From assembly GCA_010279815.1 (NCBI GenBank), contig QEOQ01000508.1, positions 3,155,808 to 3,219,807 on the forward strand: DNA of 64,000 nt, read 5' to 3'. Position 1 is the first letter of the stretch; every line of letters starts with the position of its first letter. The translations under genes were made by a program, and so were the position numbers. The DNA comes from Brachionus plicatilis (Eukaryota; Rotifera; Eurotatoria; Ploima; Brachionidae). The notes below the pieces were generated by a model. That model ran no database searches. It was given only the letters and a program-made list of their open reading frames with translations, and was not told the origin of the DNA. This document shows positions 47,542 through 58,580 of this stretch, piece after piece.

Positions 47542-48141
47542 TACTTTTACATTTACTTAAAAATTTAAAATAAAAAAAAAGATTTTTATAGTCATCAGGG
47601 AAAATTGGTGATATATTTTCAAACTTAAATAAATAAATAAATTAAATAAGGACTTGCTTTTACTGAAGAAAATGCTGATATGTTCTTTTTTTTTATCTAA
47701 ATTTCTGATTGCATCACTAAAAATACAGAACCAAAGAGTTATTTTTCGAAATTTCCCTAAAATTTATTTTACTAAAATAAATTTATTTTTGCTATGCATT
47801 TTCATTTTTTAAATAATTTATAAAATTAAATTAAGATTTCACTATTTATTAATTTCGGTAAATATTTTTTTCTGGTCAAATGCCGAGACCAAATAGGAAA
47901 AAAAGACCATAGCTTGGAATGCTATACAATTAGCCTTTTTTTTTGAATTAATAAATCTTAATCATATTTTTATTTATCTTAAAAAAACAATATATTATCT
48001 TACATAATTTAAATTGTCTTAAAAACTACACAATGTCTTAGTCCGTTTAAAATATCTTAGAGCTTTTAAAAAATCTTAAAAAATTATATTTAAACTTTGC
48101 AATATATTTAAAAATTAAAAATAAATGAAAATAATATAAAA

Positions 48142-48504
48142 ATGATTTGCAACTATTGTGTTTCGGACGACGAATTTGATATGAATCAAAGATTGGAAAG
48201 TGAACAGTCTGAATCAGAGCCAGACTAGGAAGATTTTGAAGTTTATTCTAGCTCAGATTCAGAAAGTGAAGATTATACGGAAAAATCTGAAGAAATTGAT
48301 GACATGGAAACAGACTACCAATTTTCACAGTATTACTGTCTCGCCTTCGCCAAGCAGCATCTATGCAAACACATTCTTGTCATTTCTGCACAGTTAAAAT
48401 TGGCTGATTGCGTTATTCCATTGGCAGCTAAACAGATCCCGATTGGACAAAGACGTGGACATGGACGCCCGATAAATGTTGAAAGAACACTCATTAAACA
48501 GTAA
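48142..48504 (+). pseudogene. SWIM zinc-finger ORF, acidic N-terminus, one stop
   Basis: 120 codons from ATG to TAA with a single in-frame TAG at 48226-48228. The N-terminal half is acidic (SEQSESEPD, DSESEDYTEKSEEIDD). The C-terminal part reads YYCLAFAKQHLCKHILVI, the second half of a SWIM-type Cys-x-Cys...Cys-x-His finger with the first Cys replaced by Tyr. A basic GQRRGHGRP motif follows. SWIM fingers with a basic RGRP-like tail are typical of the C-terminus of Mutator-type transposases. No catalytic domain is present nearby. It is probably a decayed piece, but the frame is largely intact after the stop. Confidence 0.6.
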
Positions 48505-48539
48505 TTTTACTGTCAGTTAACTAAAATTTAATAAATTTA

Positions 48540-49223
48540 GGGTCTCACTCATCCCCACAAATGAAAGTCTTCTCCCCACAATAAAAAAACTGCTCCCCAC
48601 ATCGCAAAACTTTTCAACACAAAAATGAAAATTTCATACCATACACTCTTAAACACAAATTGAAAAACCTTTTAACACAAATGTTAAGAAAAATTATGAG
48701 CATTACCCGATTCCAACCACAAGGTGTATTAATTTTTCCAAAAAATTAACCACCTGGAAAAAATTTAAACGTGTTGGAAAATATACTTATAAATTTAATG
48801 ATTGTTACACTTTAAATGCAAGAAAAAAAGACTGTGATTGTAAATATTTTGTCAAATTTAGCTTTTGTTCTCACCAGTTAGCTTTAAAAAGCTTGTTAAA
48901 AGACGATGAATTTGTTAATAAACAAAAGCGTGGTAGACCAAAAGATGCGGAAAAATGGTATTCAACAGGATAATTGGTAAAATTGGCTTTATTTTTATAA
49001 ACTTATAAACATAAAATTACATATATAGCAACGATTTATTAAACGATTATTAAATAAAATTTTATTAAAATTTATTTTGAATTTATGATTAATAAATATT
49101 TAATCTCTTACACACAAATTTTTTGTGTTAAAAAGACATTTGTGTTGAAAAGTTTCGTGTTTGTGGGGAGAAGTTTTTTATTTGTGGGGAGCTGATTTTC
49201 ATTTGTGGGGAGTTAATATTCCC
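48540..49223. mobile_element. 684-bp Mutator-like mini-element, 9-bp TSD, CCCCACA arrays
   Basis: Begins GGG and ends CCC, with exact 9-bp duplications ATAAATTTA at 48531-48539 and 49224-49232. The left end carries CCCCACAAATGAAA, CCCCACAATAAAA and CCCCACATCG, then degenerate 'aacacaaa' units (48555-48680). The right end carries the inverted series ending GTGGGGAG (about 49110-49212). A ~107-codon SWIM-finger ORF occupies the centre. The 9-bp TSD and SWIM domain both point to the Mutator superfamily. Confidence 0.9.
48653..48973 (+). CDS. Stand-alone SWIM zinc-finger protein in mini-element
   Basis: An open frame of about 106 codons without an obvious ATG, ending TAA. It contains NFSKKLTTWKKFKRVGKY, then DCDCKYFVKFSFCSHQLAL, a complete SWIM finger (C-x-C, then C-x-H). 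A basic KRGRPKDAEK stretch like an AT-hook follows. In Mutator-type transposases this module is the C-terminal end of a protein several times longer. Here nothing else of the transposase is present, yet the frame is uninterrupted. It may be a relic, or a small protein that binds the CCCCACA arrays at the element's ends. Confidence 0.7.
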   Translation, partial: TQIEKPFNTNVKKNYEHYPIPTTRCINFSKKLTTWKKFKRVGKYTYKFNDCYTLNARKKDCDCKYFVKFSFCSHQLALKSLLKDDEFVNKQKRGRPKDAEKWYSTG

Positions 49224-49316
49224 ATAAATTTACTGAATAAAAAATATTTTTGCTATTTTTTTTAATTAATTTACTGAATTGGATTTATTGATTTAATAAT
49301 ATTATATTATCTGAAC

Positions 49317-50015
49317 GGGTCTAGCTGACCAACATACATAAAAATCTTTTCACCATACATTCAAATCTTTTCACCATACGTAGTTTTTATCAAAACATAC
49401 ATTTGCTGAAAATCATACAAAATTCTTAAAAATATACATAGGGCTGAAAAACATACAGATTGCTAACAAACATACTGGTTTTTTAAAAAAATCACTTTTA
49501 AATTTAGTCCTGTTTAATTTTAGCAGATAAATAAAATAATTATTTTTAAATAAAAGAGACGATTTATTTTAATTTTCAAAATACAAAAATTTAGTAATAA
49601 ACTATTAAAAAAAATGTTTTATTCGATTTAATTAAATTTAATAATATAAGTCAAAAATTAATAATTAACTAATCTTTTTCTAATGATTTAGTAGACTTTT
49701 TTAAACCTCCTTTTTTTGGCTTATTTACAAATTCACGTGCATTTAATAATGATTCTAGTGCTAATAAATGACCACATATTTTATATTTATAATTAATTGT
49801 TTGTTTTGTCGGTCTATTCATTTTATTAAATTTTTTGAAAATAATTTTAAATTTCAATTTTTTATTTTTTAATATGCCAATTTTTGTATGCTTTTAAGTA
49901 TGTGTGTATGTTTTTTAGCATGTTTGTATGTTTTTAAGTTAATGTATGTTTTGAAAAATTTTGTGTATGCTGAAAAGATATGAATGTATGTTGAGAAGAT
50001 TTTGATGTATGTTAA
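49317..50015. mobile_element. ~700-bp mini-element with ACATAC arrays
   Basis: The left array (about 49332-49480) repeats 'a(c/a)catacat' roughly every 20 bp. The right array (about 49875-50012) is its inverted match ('tgtatgtt' units). Aligning the ends gives 'catacataaaaatcttttc' against 'catacatcaaaatcttctc'. The left boundary GGGTCT resembles the neighbour element at 48540, but no TSD was confirmed. It encloses a minus-strand SWIM-like ORF. Confidence 0.75.
49669..49857 (-). pseudogene. SWIM-like ORF remnant in ACATAC element
   Basis: A 62-codon frame. The product contains INYKYKICGHLLALESLL, then AREFVNKPKKGG, which parallels FCSHQLALKSLL, then DDEFVNKQKRGR, in the neighbouring element. 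The first C-x-C pair of the SWIM finger is lost (YKYK), so zinc binding is doubtful. It is on the opposite strand to its neighbour. It is a homologous, more eroded version of the same module. Confidence 0.6.
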
Positions 50016-50368
50016 AACAACAAATTATTTATTATTTATTTATTACATTTAATTATTTATTTGAAATTATAACTTTTATTTTGTATTATTTTACTTAATA
50101 AATTTTACTGAAGATTAAAATACTTATGCTAAGAAAATTCAATAAATTTACTGAATAAATAAATATTTTTGCTATTTCTTTTTAATTAATCTACTGAAGT
50201 ATATTTATTACTGATTAAATATACATTATTTTACTGATCATAAAATATTTTGTCTTTTTTATTTAAAGAAATTTTGGTTTTAATCAATATTATTAAATAG
50301 AATAAGAATTTTAAACAAGTTATTAAAAAAAAAAAAAAAAAAATCTTGACTTAAAAGTAGTGATAAAA

Positions 50369-53300
50369 TCAGAAATTAGATTTATTTAAAATAAACACGC
50401 CTAAGAAAAATAATAATTAAAAAAATAATTACCATTTAGCGCTGTTGAAGCCAAGATATTGCTATTATTTAAATCACTTGGTGAAACTTGCTGGCTAGAG
50501 TTGGTACTAGCGGCCATTTGTTGTTGCATAAACTGCTGGTTTTGAAGAAAATGCTGCAGAATGTGAGGTGGTGGCATGTTGGGAAGTCTACCAGTTTCTT
50601 GGTTTGGGCTGGTCGAGCCAAGTCGCTGTTGTTCCAAATGTTGCATAAAAGCAACAGCTTGTGCAGGATTGATGGGCGGAAAGGGATATCTGAAAGTCGG
50701 CTGATGCATGAACGGCATAAAGCCTGGTCCATTCGGGGGCAGCATGCCGCCTGAATTCGACGAAGTTGACGGCGGTCGTGGCGGCTCTTCAGCCAAACTT
50801 TCCTGGTTTACTCCCGACTCTATCTCCCTCATTCTGCTGCGCAAATTTTCCAATTCAAGTCTGGTCTCTCTCAGCTCCTTGTCCAATTTTTTAGCATTCA
50901 GCCAGTTTTCGTGCGTTTGCTTCTCGAACGTTTGCCGTTCAATATTGGACTGTTTTTCCACCCGGGCCAAATTGCCCTCAAGCTCCTGAATCCTCTCCTG
51001 CTTCGCCCTCAATTGTTCCATATAGTGGCCAACTTTGTCCGCATCGGCAGTCTTTTTCTTCAATTGCGAGTCCAATTCGGTCAATGCTTTCACATGCTGC
51101 TTGGTGTCCTTTTCCCTCAGTTCGTTCAGCAGTCTGATCTGCATTTCATTTTCTTTGATTTGTTTCTCGAATTTTTTCATCTTAGCCTGCCATTCGGCGC
51201 CCTCTGTTTGCCTGCACTCAGCGTCCTTTCTCAACGCGTCCATTTGGACATCTTTGGCTGCACTTTCGGCCACCAATGCATCGTATCTGCACTGCAAAGT
51301 CTTGAACTCCATTTGCAGCTGGGCCAAGTTCATCAACGAGTCCACATTTTGGTCATCCTGGCTCTCTACTTGGACATAGTCCTCGATGTCACTGCTTCTT
51401 GACGAATTTTTTATGCTCAAACTATTTTTCAGCATTTCCACAGTGTTCAAGCACTCAGCAAGCTCGGCACTTAGTCTGCCATTTTGCTCTTTGACCAAAG
51501 AATGGTCACTGAGCTGTTCCTGCAAACAAAGCAAGTCCTGCTTTTGTCGTTCAATCAGCTGGTTGAACTCGAGGATTTGTGTGTCCTTTTGGTCTATTTG
51601 CTGTGAATAAACGCCTTTTTGCTGTGTAAAAACGTCATTTAGGCTGTTCAATTCGGTCCTCAGCTGATTGCTTTCCTTGAGCAATTTGGTCTCGTTGGTC
51701 TTGAGTTTGGACAATTCTTTTTCGGTGAATTCTTGTTCACGAATTGATTTTGAGAGCCTTTCGTTGAGCTCCTTGACCATGGCCTCTTTTTCGCTGATCA
51801 GGGCTTCGTTGGCGCTTTTTTTTTGCTCCGATTCTTCGATCAAAGAGGCGTAGGTCTTCAGGTCGAACTCTAGTTGTCTGATTCGGTTTGTTTGCCAAAT
51901 GAGCTGATTGTTTAGGTTTGAGTTGAGGTTGATCTTTTTGCCTTCGACAATTCTGATGAGTAAAAAGAAAAAACTGGACACAAGGAGCATGTTGAGGGCC
52001 AAGAAGATTAGGGAGGCGTTTGGGATGCCGGCAAAGGATTCGTTCAGCAAGACTAGCTGAATGTCTTCGGGCAAGAGACTCACAATCGGAAGGTACAATG
52101 GTTCAAAGTTTTCACTCAATATTTGCTTGAAATTGTGCAAATTGGCGCAAACTTGATCGCTGCTCGAATTCGAGTTTTCCATGCGAGCTCTGTCCGAGTC
52201 CAACACAATTTCTTCTTGGACATGGCGGAGACCGTGTTCTTTCAATTTTTTGATTTTGTTGCCAAATTTTTTTGAAAGCGAGTCCAGTGGAGGCCTTGGC
52301 TCTTCAATGTTGTTTTTAGTGTCAGAATTTTCAGCGAAAATGGTTGTTGTTTCCAACTCTGTGCGACTTTCTGGTACATTTTCAGTGAATAATGTCTCAG
52401 TAGATGGTAGTTCGATTACAAAATCTGAATTTTTTTCATCGTGTTCCTCCTCATTTTGAATCAAAGTCGAATCAAACTCGTCTCTTTTTTCTTGAGCATT
52501 TTTTTCTTCATTCGTTTGAACCAACGTTTTACTTTTTTCCAAAAAATTGTCTCTTTTTTCTTCACCATTTTGCGACAAAATTTCAGATTTTTTTTCCTCA
52601 TTTGATTCTTCAGAAACTAAAATTTCTTTTTCTTTTAGATCTAAAATATTGTCCACATTATTTTCATTATCTTGAACCAAAGACTCAGGTCTATCCAGAA
52701 TATTGTCCACATTTTTTTCATTATCTTGAACCAAAGACCCAGGTCTATCCAGAATATTGTCCACATTTTTTTCATTATCTTGAACCAAAGACTCAGGTCT
52801 ATCCAGAATATTGTCCACAATTTTTTCATTATCTTGAACCAAAGACTCAGGTCTATCCAGAATATTGTCCACAATTTTTTCATTATCTTGAACCAAAGAC
52901 TCAAGTCTATCAAAAATGTTACCAATATTTTCTTGGCTATTTTGCGACAAAGTTTCAGATTTTTTTTCCTCATTTAATTCTTCAGAAACTAAAATTTCTT
53001 TATCTTTTTGAACTAAAATATTTTCTTTTTTTTCTTCTTGTTTTTGGGCCAAATTTTCAGAGTCATCATCAATTTTTTGATCTTTTTGAATCAAAGGCTC
53101 TTTATTCTCAGAATTACTGTCATAAATGTCGAGTTTTTCTGTATCTTCAGTATTTTTTTTCTCATTTTTTGACTTCAAATCGGATGCAATATTTTCTTCA
53201 TTTTTTTGCAGCACAGTCTCAATCGTTGACTTTGGTATTTCCAATTCCACACTCTCACTTTCCACTAATTTTGAATCAGCATTTTTTTTATTTTCAAAAA

Positions 53301-55026
53301 ATTCCGAGGAATTTTTAGCATTTATCTGTGCGGAATCACTTTCTTCCTTTTTGGTATGATTAGCTTTATTGTTTTCTTCATTAAATTGTGAATTTTCATT
53401 CTTATTTGAAAAATTTTCTTCAAATTGTTTTTCATCTGAGCCTTCTGCTTTCTGCGAATGAGCCTTTTGTTCGATTCGGCTTTCCATCTGATTCAAGTCA
53501 GTCTCAATAGCATCAGATGATGTAATAGAATTTTCAGATATTTTTTCTAATGACTGAGTCGATTTCACATGTGAACCTTCGTCAGACAATTCTTTGTTTT
53601 TACCTAAAGTATTGTCGTCAATTTGGGTTGAAATCTCCTCTTGGATTTGAGTTTTTTCGTCTAGTGATGAACCTGTTTGCTGTTCATTAATGGATTCAGG
53701 CAAATAGTTGTGTTTGGGAAGACTTTCTTGAGGTTCTTCTACAGGTTTATTAGCTGGATTTACGTCAGAGGTATTTTTGTTTTCTGAATTATCAGTTTTG
53801 TTAGGAATTGGTGGATTTTCATTTTTTGAAGTAGCTTCTGCCTCTCTACTATCTTTTTGCACATTCAAATCAACTTCTTTGTCAAGATCACTCGCATTTT
53901 TATCTTTATACAGAATTTTTGATTCGGTTTTATCAAAAAACACATGATCTTTTCCTAAAAAAGTGAATTGTTTTATTGGGGAACAATTGGAATATTTGGA
54001 AGTATTTTAGCTTCACAGAGAAAAATTTTTATCGAATATTTATGATTGAAAAATTATTAATTGAGATCTTCCATTGAAAATTTATTTTTTTTAATAATCG
54101 ATCAATAATTAAAAGCAATTCATATAAAAACTTCTGAAAATTTTTGAAATAAAATTCTTAAAATTTAAAAATTTAAGATTTTTTTTTTCAAAAATTTATT
54201 TATTATTAAATAACACAAAAAAAATTATTGAATTAAACATAAATTTTATTTTAGTCAATTTATAATCGTTATTTTAAAAATTCAAATAAAAATTGTTTTC
54301 CTATCTAAATATTTCTTGAAAAATTTCTTGATAAATTCTCGATGAGATTTTTTTCTATGTAATAAATTAATATTAATTAATAATCAATAAAAGAAAAATT
54401 TTATTCTGGTTTGTATTTATCTATTTTTACACTAAATTCCTTTCTCAAAACTAAAAAAAATATTGACATTTTAAAATCAAGTTTACTGCGGAAAAATTAG
54501 CTCTGATATGAATTATTTTTGAATTTAAAATGGAAAGCTGAATGCCTAATTATCTTTTCAAAAGGAAATTATATTATTCGATTTAACCTGAAAATACATC
54601 ATTCGAAATCTTCACATTTTACTTTTTAATTCGAAAATAAATTCTTTAACAATAAATATCTGATAATTTTGCAAGTTAAATTCTTTCCTTCTTTTTACTA
54701 ATGAATAACGTGTCTGGTGGTTTTATAAAAAATTTGAAGTTAAAAAATTATTTTTTCATTTTTAATTTATTGGATTTATTTTTTTTTAATTCATATTTAT
54801 GCTTCAAAAATTTAAAAATGATCTAATTTAGGGAAATTTTTAAATGACTTTTTATCTCAATTATGATTTTAATAATATTTTATAATGAAAAAAAAATTTA
54901 CTCACCATTTTGGACACTTTCTAGTTCAATTGAGTCTAAATTGGAGCTTGATTGATTTATTTGATCACTAAAAACACATTCAAAAATGGCCAATACAACT
55001 AAAATCGATATTATAACTTTTTTCAT
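50369..55026 (-). CDS. TANGO1/MIA-cTAGE5-family ER export protein
   Basis: Three exons (55026-54906, 53954-50433, 50400-50369) join in phase into 1,224 aa. A signal peptide (MKKVIISILVVLAIFECVFS) leads into a long acidic, Lys/Glu/Ser-rich lumenal region. This includes about five 18-aa repeats (LVQDNEKIVDNILDRPES type, 52649-52918). The membrane segment (about aa 688-710, LIFLALNMLLVSSFFFLLI) precedes a ~370-residue coiled coil containing the family block FEKQTHENWLNAKK. A Pro/Gln/Met-rich tail follows (GGMLPPNGPGFMPF, PPINPA). Family members load bulky cargo such as collagens into COPII carriers at ER exit sites. I see no lumenal SH3 (MIA) domain. The cytosolic half is coded in distinctly GC-richer DNA than the lumenal half. 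Confidence 0.88.
52649..52918 (-). repeat. 54-bp tandem coding repeats, about five copies
   Basis: A unit around 'ttcattatcttgaaccaaag' plus 'ctcaggtctatccagaatat' repeats every 54 bp (18 codons) within the lumenal region of the TANGO1-like gene. Copies are nearly identical, which implies recent unequal exchange. A partly related, divergent context extends on both sides. Confidence 0.9.
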
Positions 55027-56444
55027 TCTCAAAACATTTAATTCTGGCGACGATTCGAAATATTTATGCTCTGGTCGGAAATGAGACTAGCTAATTAACA
55101 AAACATCAAAATTTTACTTAATCTAAATGAAAAAAATAATATGATGACGATTCATTTGAATATTTTCGAACAAAATTTATTAAAAATATTAAAAAGTATA
55201 CAGAAATAATTGTGTATAGAAAATTAGAGAAAAATATATTTATTATAATATCGAGTTGCCAACTTGGCTTGTTTTGTTCCCTAAAAAAAAATCTCGAACA
55301 TAAATTATAATTTATAACAGAAAAGGTTTTGAAATTGTTTTAAAGAATGCAAATTATGAATGCTTCAAATATTATAATTATTAATATAATACACATTTAG
55401 AAAGTTTGTCTTAATTCATTTAATAAATCGAGATAAAATTAAACTTTTTTCTATTTAAAATTAATCAAAATGAAAAAGAATCTGGTTATAGCTGAAAATT
55501 AATTTTTACCAAAAATGAAGCTTGACTAATTTTATTTTTACATTTTTAGCTATGATGTTAAATTACTTTTTTATGAATAATCGAAAAACATTCTTCTTAT
55601 TATTCAAAATGAAATATTAGCTTTTCGAAATTTTCTTCAAAGAAAAGTAAGAGCTAGCAAAATTTTATACTTTTACATTTTGAAAAGTAATAGTCAAAAT
55701 TAAATTAAATAAAGGCAGAAAATTATTTCATTAAATTTCGATTTTCCATTGAAATAAAAACTATTCTTAGCAAAAATATCTTTGTGAATTTGAAATACAA
55801 AATGAATAATTTTGAATGTTTTTTTTTCATTAAATAAATAAAAAAAACTCAAAAAAAATTTTTTCAAAAATCAAGATTAATATGCTCGGTTATTAAATTT
55901 AAAAGCCATTGATTATTATTTTACCGATTAAAACAATCTTGCAAAATGATAAAGACAATTTGATTAAAAAAATTCTTCAAAAATATTTAGAGATAGATCA
56001 AATTTAATTTTTAAAATCTAAATTCTCTTGACCTGAGAAAATTAAAATCAAATAGACAGGATGCTTTTGGCAGAATGTGACTAGCAATTAAATTAAAAAT
56101 TTCATTTTAGTCAAAATTCAAAAATTTGAAGAGCAAAAATTATTTAGCTTCAAGGCCAATTTTTCAAAAACGATAATGATATTTGTATATGGGACAATCA
56201 AAATTAATAGGCAAAACTTTTGATTTATTTTTTGCATAGACCTAGTCTCGACTAATTTACTTTATAGAAATAAAATCATAAAATTTTTTATTATTCAAAT
56301 CCAGATCTTGTTTAAAAATAGTCAAAATTTTCAATTCTCTTTTGAATTTTTTTAGGCCAACCCAAATGAGCCTATCGATTTAGCAATTTCTTTATTTAAA
56401 TATATTTGAAAAAAAAAAAGAATTATGGAAAATTAAAAAATAAA
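55027..56444. other. Intergenic, AT-rich
   Basis: Upstream of the TANGO1-like gene and downstream of the SLC35G-like gene, both on the minus strand. No ORF or defined repeat was seen. Confidence 0.4.
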
Positions 56445-57575
56445 TCAAAATTTTTTGACCAAAATCTTTACCAAGCAATTTTTTGACTTGGACAATTTTG
56501 GATCTAAAATTTTCAGACCAAGCACAAACAAAATTGCACTCACAATAATCACTGCTCCAATGATACCCAAAAAATCCACAGTTATATCCAAAAACAAGTA
56601 TTGAAGGATAAATGAAAACAGGACTCCAAAAGTTTTGACCATGGCAATTTTGGTTGCATCCTCATACCTCAGGGCATATTGAATGATAATATTACATGCT
56701 GTTCCAAAAAAGCCCCCGACAACAGCATAGCTTAGATGCAGCAGCAAGACATCTTTGTTTTGTTCCAAGTCAATATTTGAATTATCAGTTGCTAATAGAA
56801 CTGCGGAAATGATAATGCTAGCTGGTAGACCTATCAAAGCCGGGTAAAGAGTGGCCACCGAAAAATGAGCATTCATCAGGCACAATTTTCGCACTGAGAC
56901 TTGTGTTATACTAAAACATAAGGCACTGCTAAGCACTATGCAAACACCAATTAAGGTTTCCATAAAACTTCGGTTTGAATGGTCGATTATTTCTGAATGG
57001 TTTGTCTCAGTTAGGTTTACATGAAGAAGAGTTTCCATTTCTTCTTCTAAATTGAACAAGAATGATGGTCGGACTATAAACAAGACGCCTGTGATGGTCA
57101 AGATCAGAGCCAATATGTGGGACATTGTGAGTTTTTCGTTTAAAAAAAATCTTGACAAAACTGCGGTCATGATTACCGCCGAATTGCTGAGAGTCTCAAT
57201 ATCACCTATGTCCAAATATCTGACTGAAAAAAAACCCAGAATTATGGTTGCAGAACCGGCGGCACCTCTCACTAATAAAAGTTTTCGCTGTGATTTTGGC
57301 CCCAATGTTGGTTGGTGATGGGCTTTTACAATTACCAGCATTACAATGAGCTGGATTGTGTAGGCGAATGTAGAGTGGTTGGATGCATCCAGTGATGAGC
57401 CCATTTTGACAAAAATGTTCATCATACAAACACAAAAGGCATATAAGAGTCCGAGCAAGTATCCAAGAATTGGTCTCAGACAGAATTGTTTTTCTTCCTG
57501 CTCTACTTCGTTCAGGTCCTTGAGCGGCACTGATTCGTACACTTTGGAATTTTCTGTGCGATAGCTGGTTTCCAT
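56445..57575 (-). CDS. SLC35G-like drug/metabolite-type (EamA) transporter
   Basis: A single-exon 376-aa protein with a ~32-residue acidic cytosolic N-terminus and about ten hydrophobic segments arranged as two EamA repeats. Recognisable features are RGAAGSATIILGFFSVRYL, DIGDIETLSNSAVIMTAVL, LNEKLTMSHILALILTITGVLFIVRP and, in the second half, VVGGFFGTACNIIIQYALRYED. This matches the SLC35G (TMEM20/POST-like) subgroup. Human SLC35G1 has been linked to ER/plasma-membrane calcium-entry regulation; the substrate here is unknown. There are no introns, and all membrane segments are present. The start ATG is followed directly by polar sequence and no better upstream start is in frame. Confidence 0.9.
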   Translation of the reverse strand: METSYRTENSKVYESVPLKDLNEVEQEEKQFCLRPILGYLLGLLYAFCVCMMNIFVKMGSSLDASNHSTFAYTIQLIVMLVIVKAHHQPTLGPKSQRKLLLVRGAAGSATIILGFFSVRYLDIGDIETLSNSAVIMTAVLSRFFLNEKLTMSHILALILTITGVLFIVRPSFLFNLEEEMETLLHVNLTETNHSEIIDHSNRSFMETLIGVCIVLSSALCFSITQVSVRKLCLMNAHFSVATLYPALIGLPASIIISAVLLATDNSNIDLEQNKDVLLLHLSYAVVGGFFGTACNIIIQYALRYEDATKIAMVKTFGVLFSFILQYLFLDITVDFLGIIGAVIIVSAILFVLGLKILDPKLSKSKNCLVKILVKKF

Positions 57576-58580
57576 TTTGGTAAAATAAAATCTACTTTTA
57601 AAAAAAGTTTTATTAAAAGTTCTTTTAGAATTTAAAATTAAATTGTTAGCACAAATTTTACGGATGAACTTTTGTGTTCAGAGAGTTTAATTGTTAAATT
57701 TGAGTAACGCAAAGTTTTAAAACTGGAATTTTTAAATTAAAAGCGTTTCAAAAATTTATGATCTTTATAAAAATTTAGAAGATAAAAATTAGTTGAACAT
57801 TTTTAAAAAGACGACATTTTAATTAAATTTTTGTTAAAAAAGTGGCTTAATCTTAAATGCTTAGTTAAAGTTTATTAAAATTCAATTAAATCAAATACCT
57901 CGATTTAGTTAATTTGTCTGTGAGCAGTTAACACAAAATAAGAGGCAGTCCATGATATTTTTTCAAAAATAATTGGATTAAGCCTTTAAAAAGTCTTTGA
58001 AAATTAAAGTTTTTTATTTTTCATTTTACTTTTTGATTTTTCTGAAGGAGCTCTGCTCGAATAGAAAGCAAATAAATAAAAAGAAAAAAGCTTAAAATAT
58101 GACAGATTAATAAAATAACTATCAGAAAATTAATATAATAAAATTATGATGTTTCTGTTTGATACAATATTTTTTTAAGATGAAAAAATTCAAAAATGTA
58201 TCATTGATATCAAAAAAAATTTTAAATCAAGATTATTTATACTCTGAATTTCAGGTTTTTTTGAACTAAGTTAATTTTGTATCAAAAAAATAAAAAATTT
58301 TAAAACCACTACTTTATTTAATCATATTTTTTTTTTATAGAAAAAAAATTTATTTAAAAACATAATCAAAATTTTAAATTAACAAATACAAATCAAAAAT
58401 GTAAAGCACTTTTATTAAAGATCAAAAATCGGCTAAATTACGTAATTTTACATTTTTAATAAGTCAGAACTTTGACTTGTTTAGAAAATTTAAAAATTAC
58501 GTATAAGTAATAATTTTTTTTATATCTTGATTATTTATATATTTGTTTTTATCTGGTTTAATTTATTTCTAAAATTATTT
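57576..58580. other. Intergenic, AT-rich
   Basis: Upstream of the SLC35G-like gene. Low-complexity A/T tracts only. Confidence 0.4.

Larger units (their letters stand above)
47960..50260. mobile_element. Putative outer SWIM-ORF element with nested insertions
   Basis: Left of the first SWIM ORF lies a run of TCTTA motifs (about 47975-48095, seven copies). To its right, interrupted by two other elements, is a run of 'tttactga' motifs (48505, 49228, 49271, 50104, 50145, 50192, 50208, 50233). An ~85-bp unit at 49224-49305 is repeated at about 50141-50230. The exact ends are not resolved. Confidence 0.45.

Noticed and set aside
50488..53359. Many long plus-strand ORFs opposite the TANGO1-like gene
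   Set aside because: Shadow frames caused by the long, repetitive coding exon on the minus strand.
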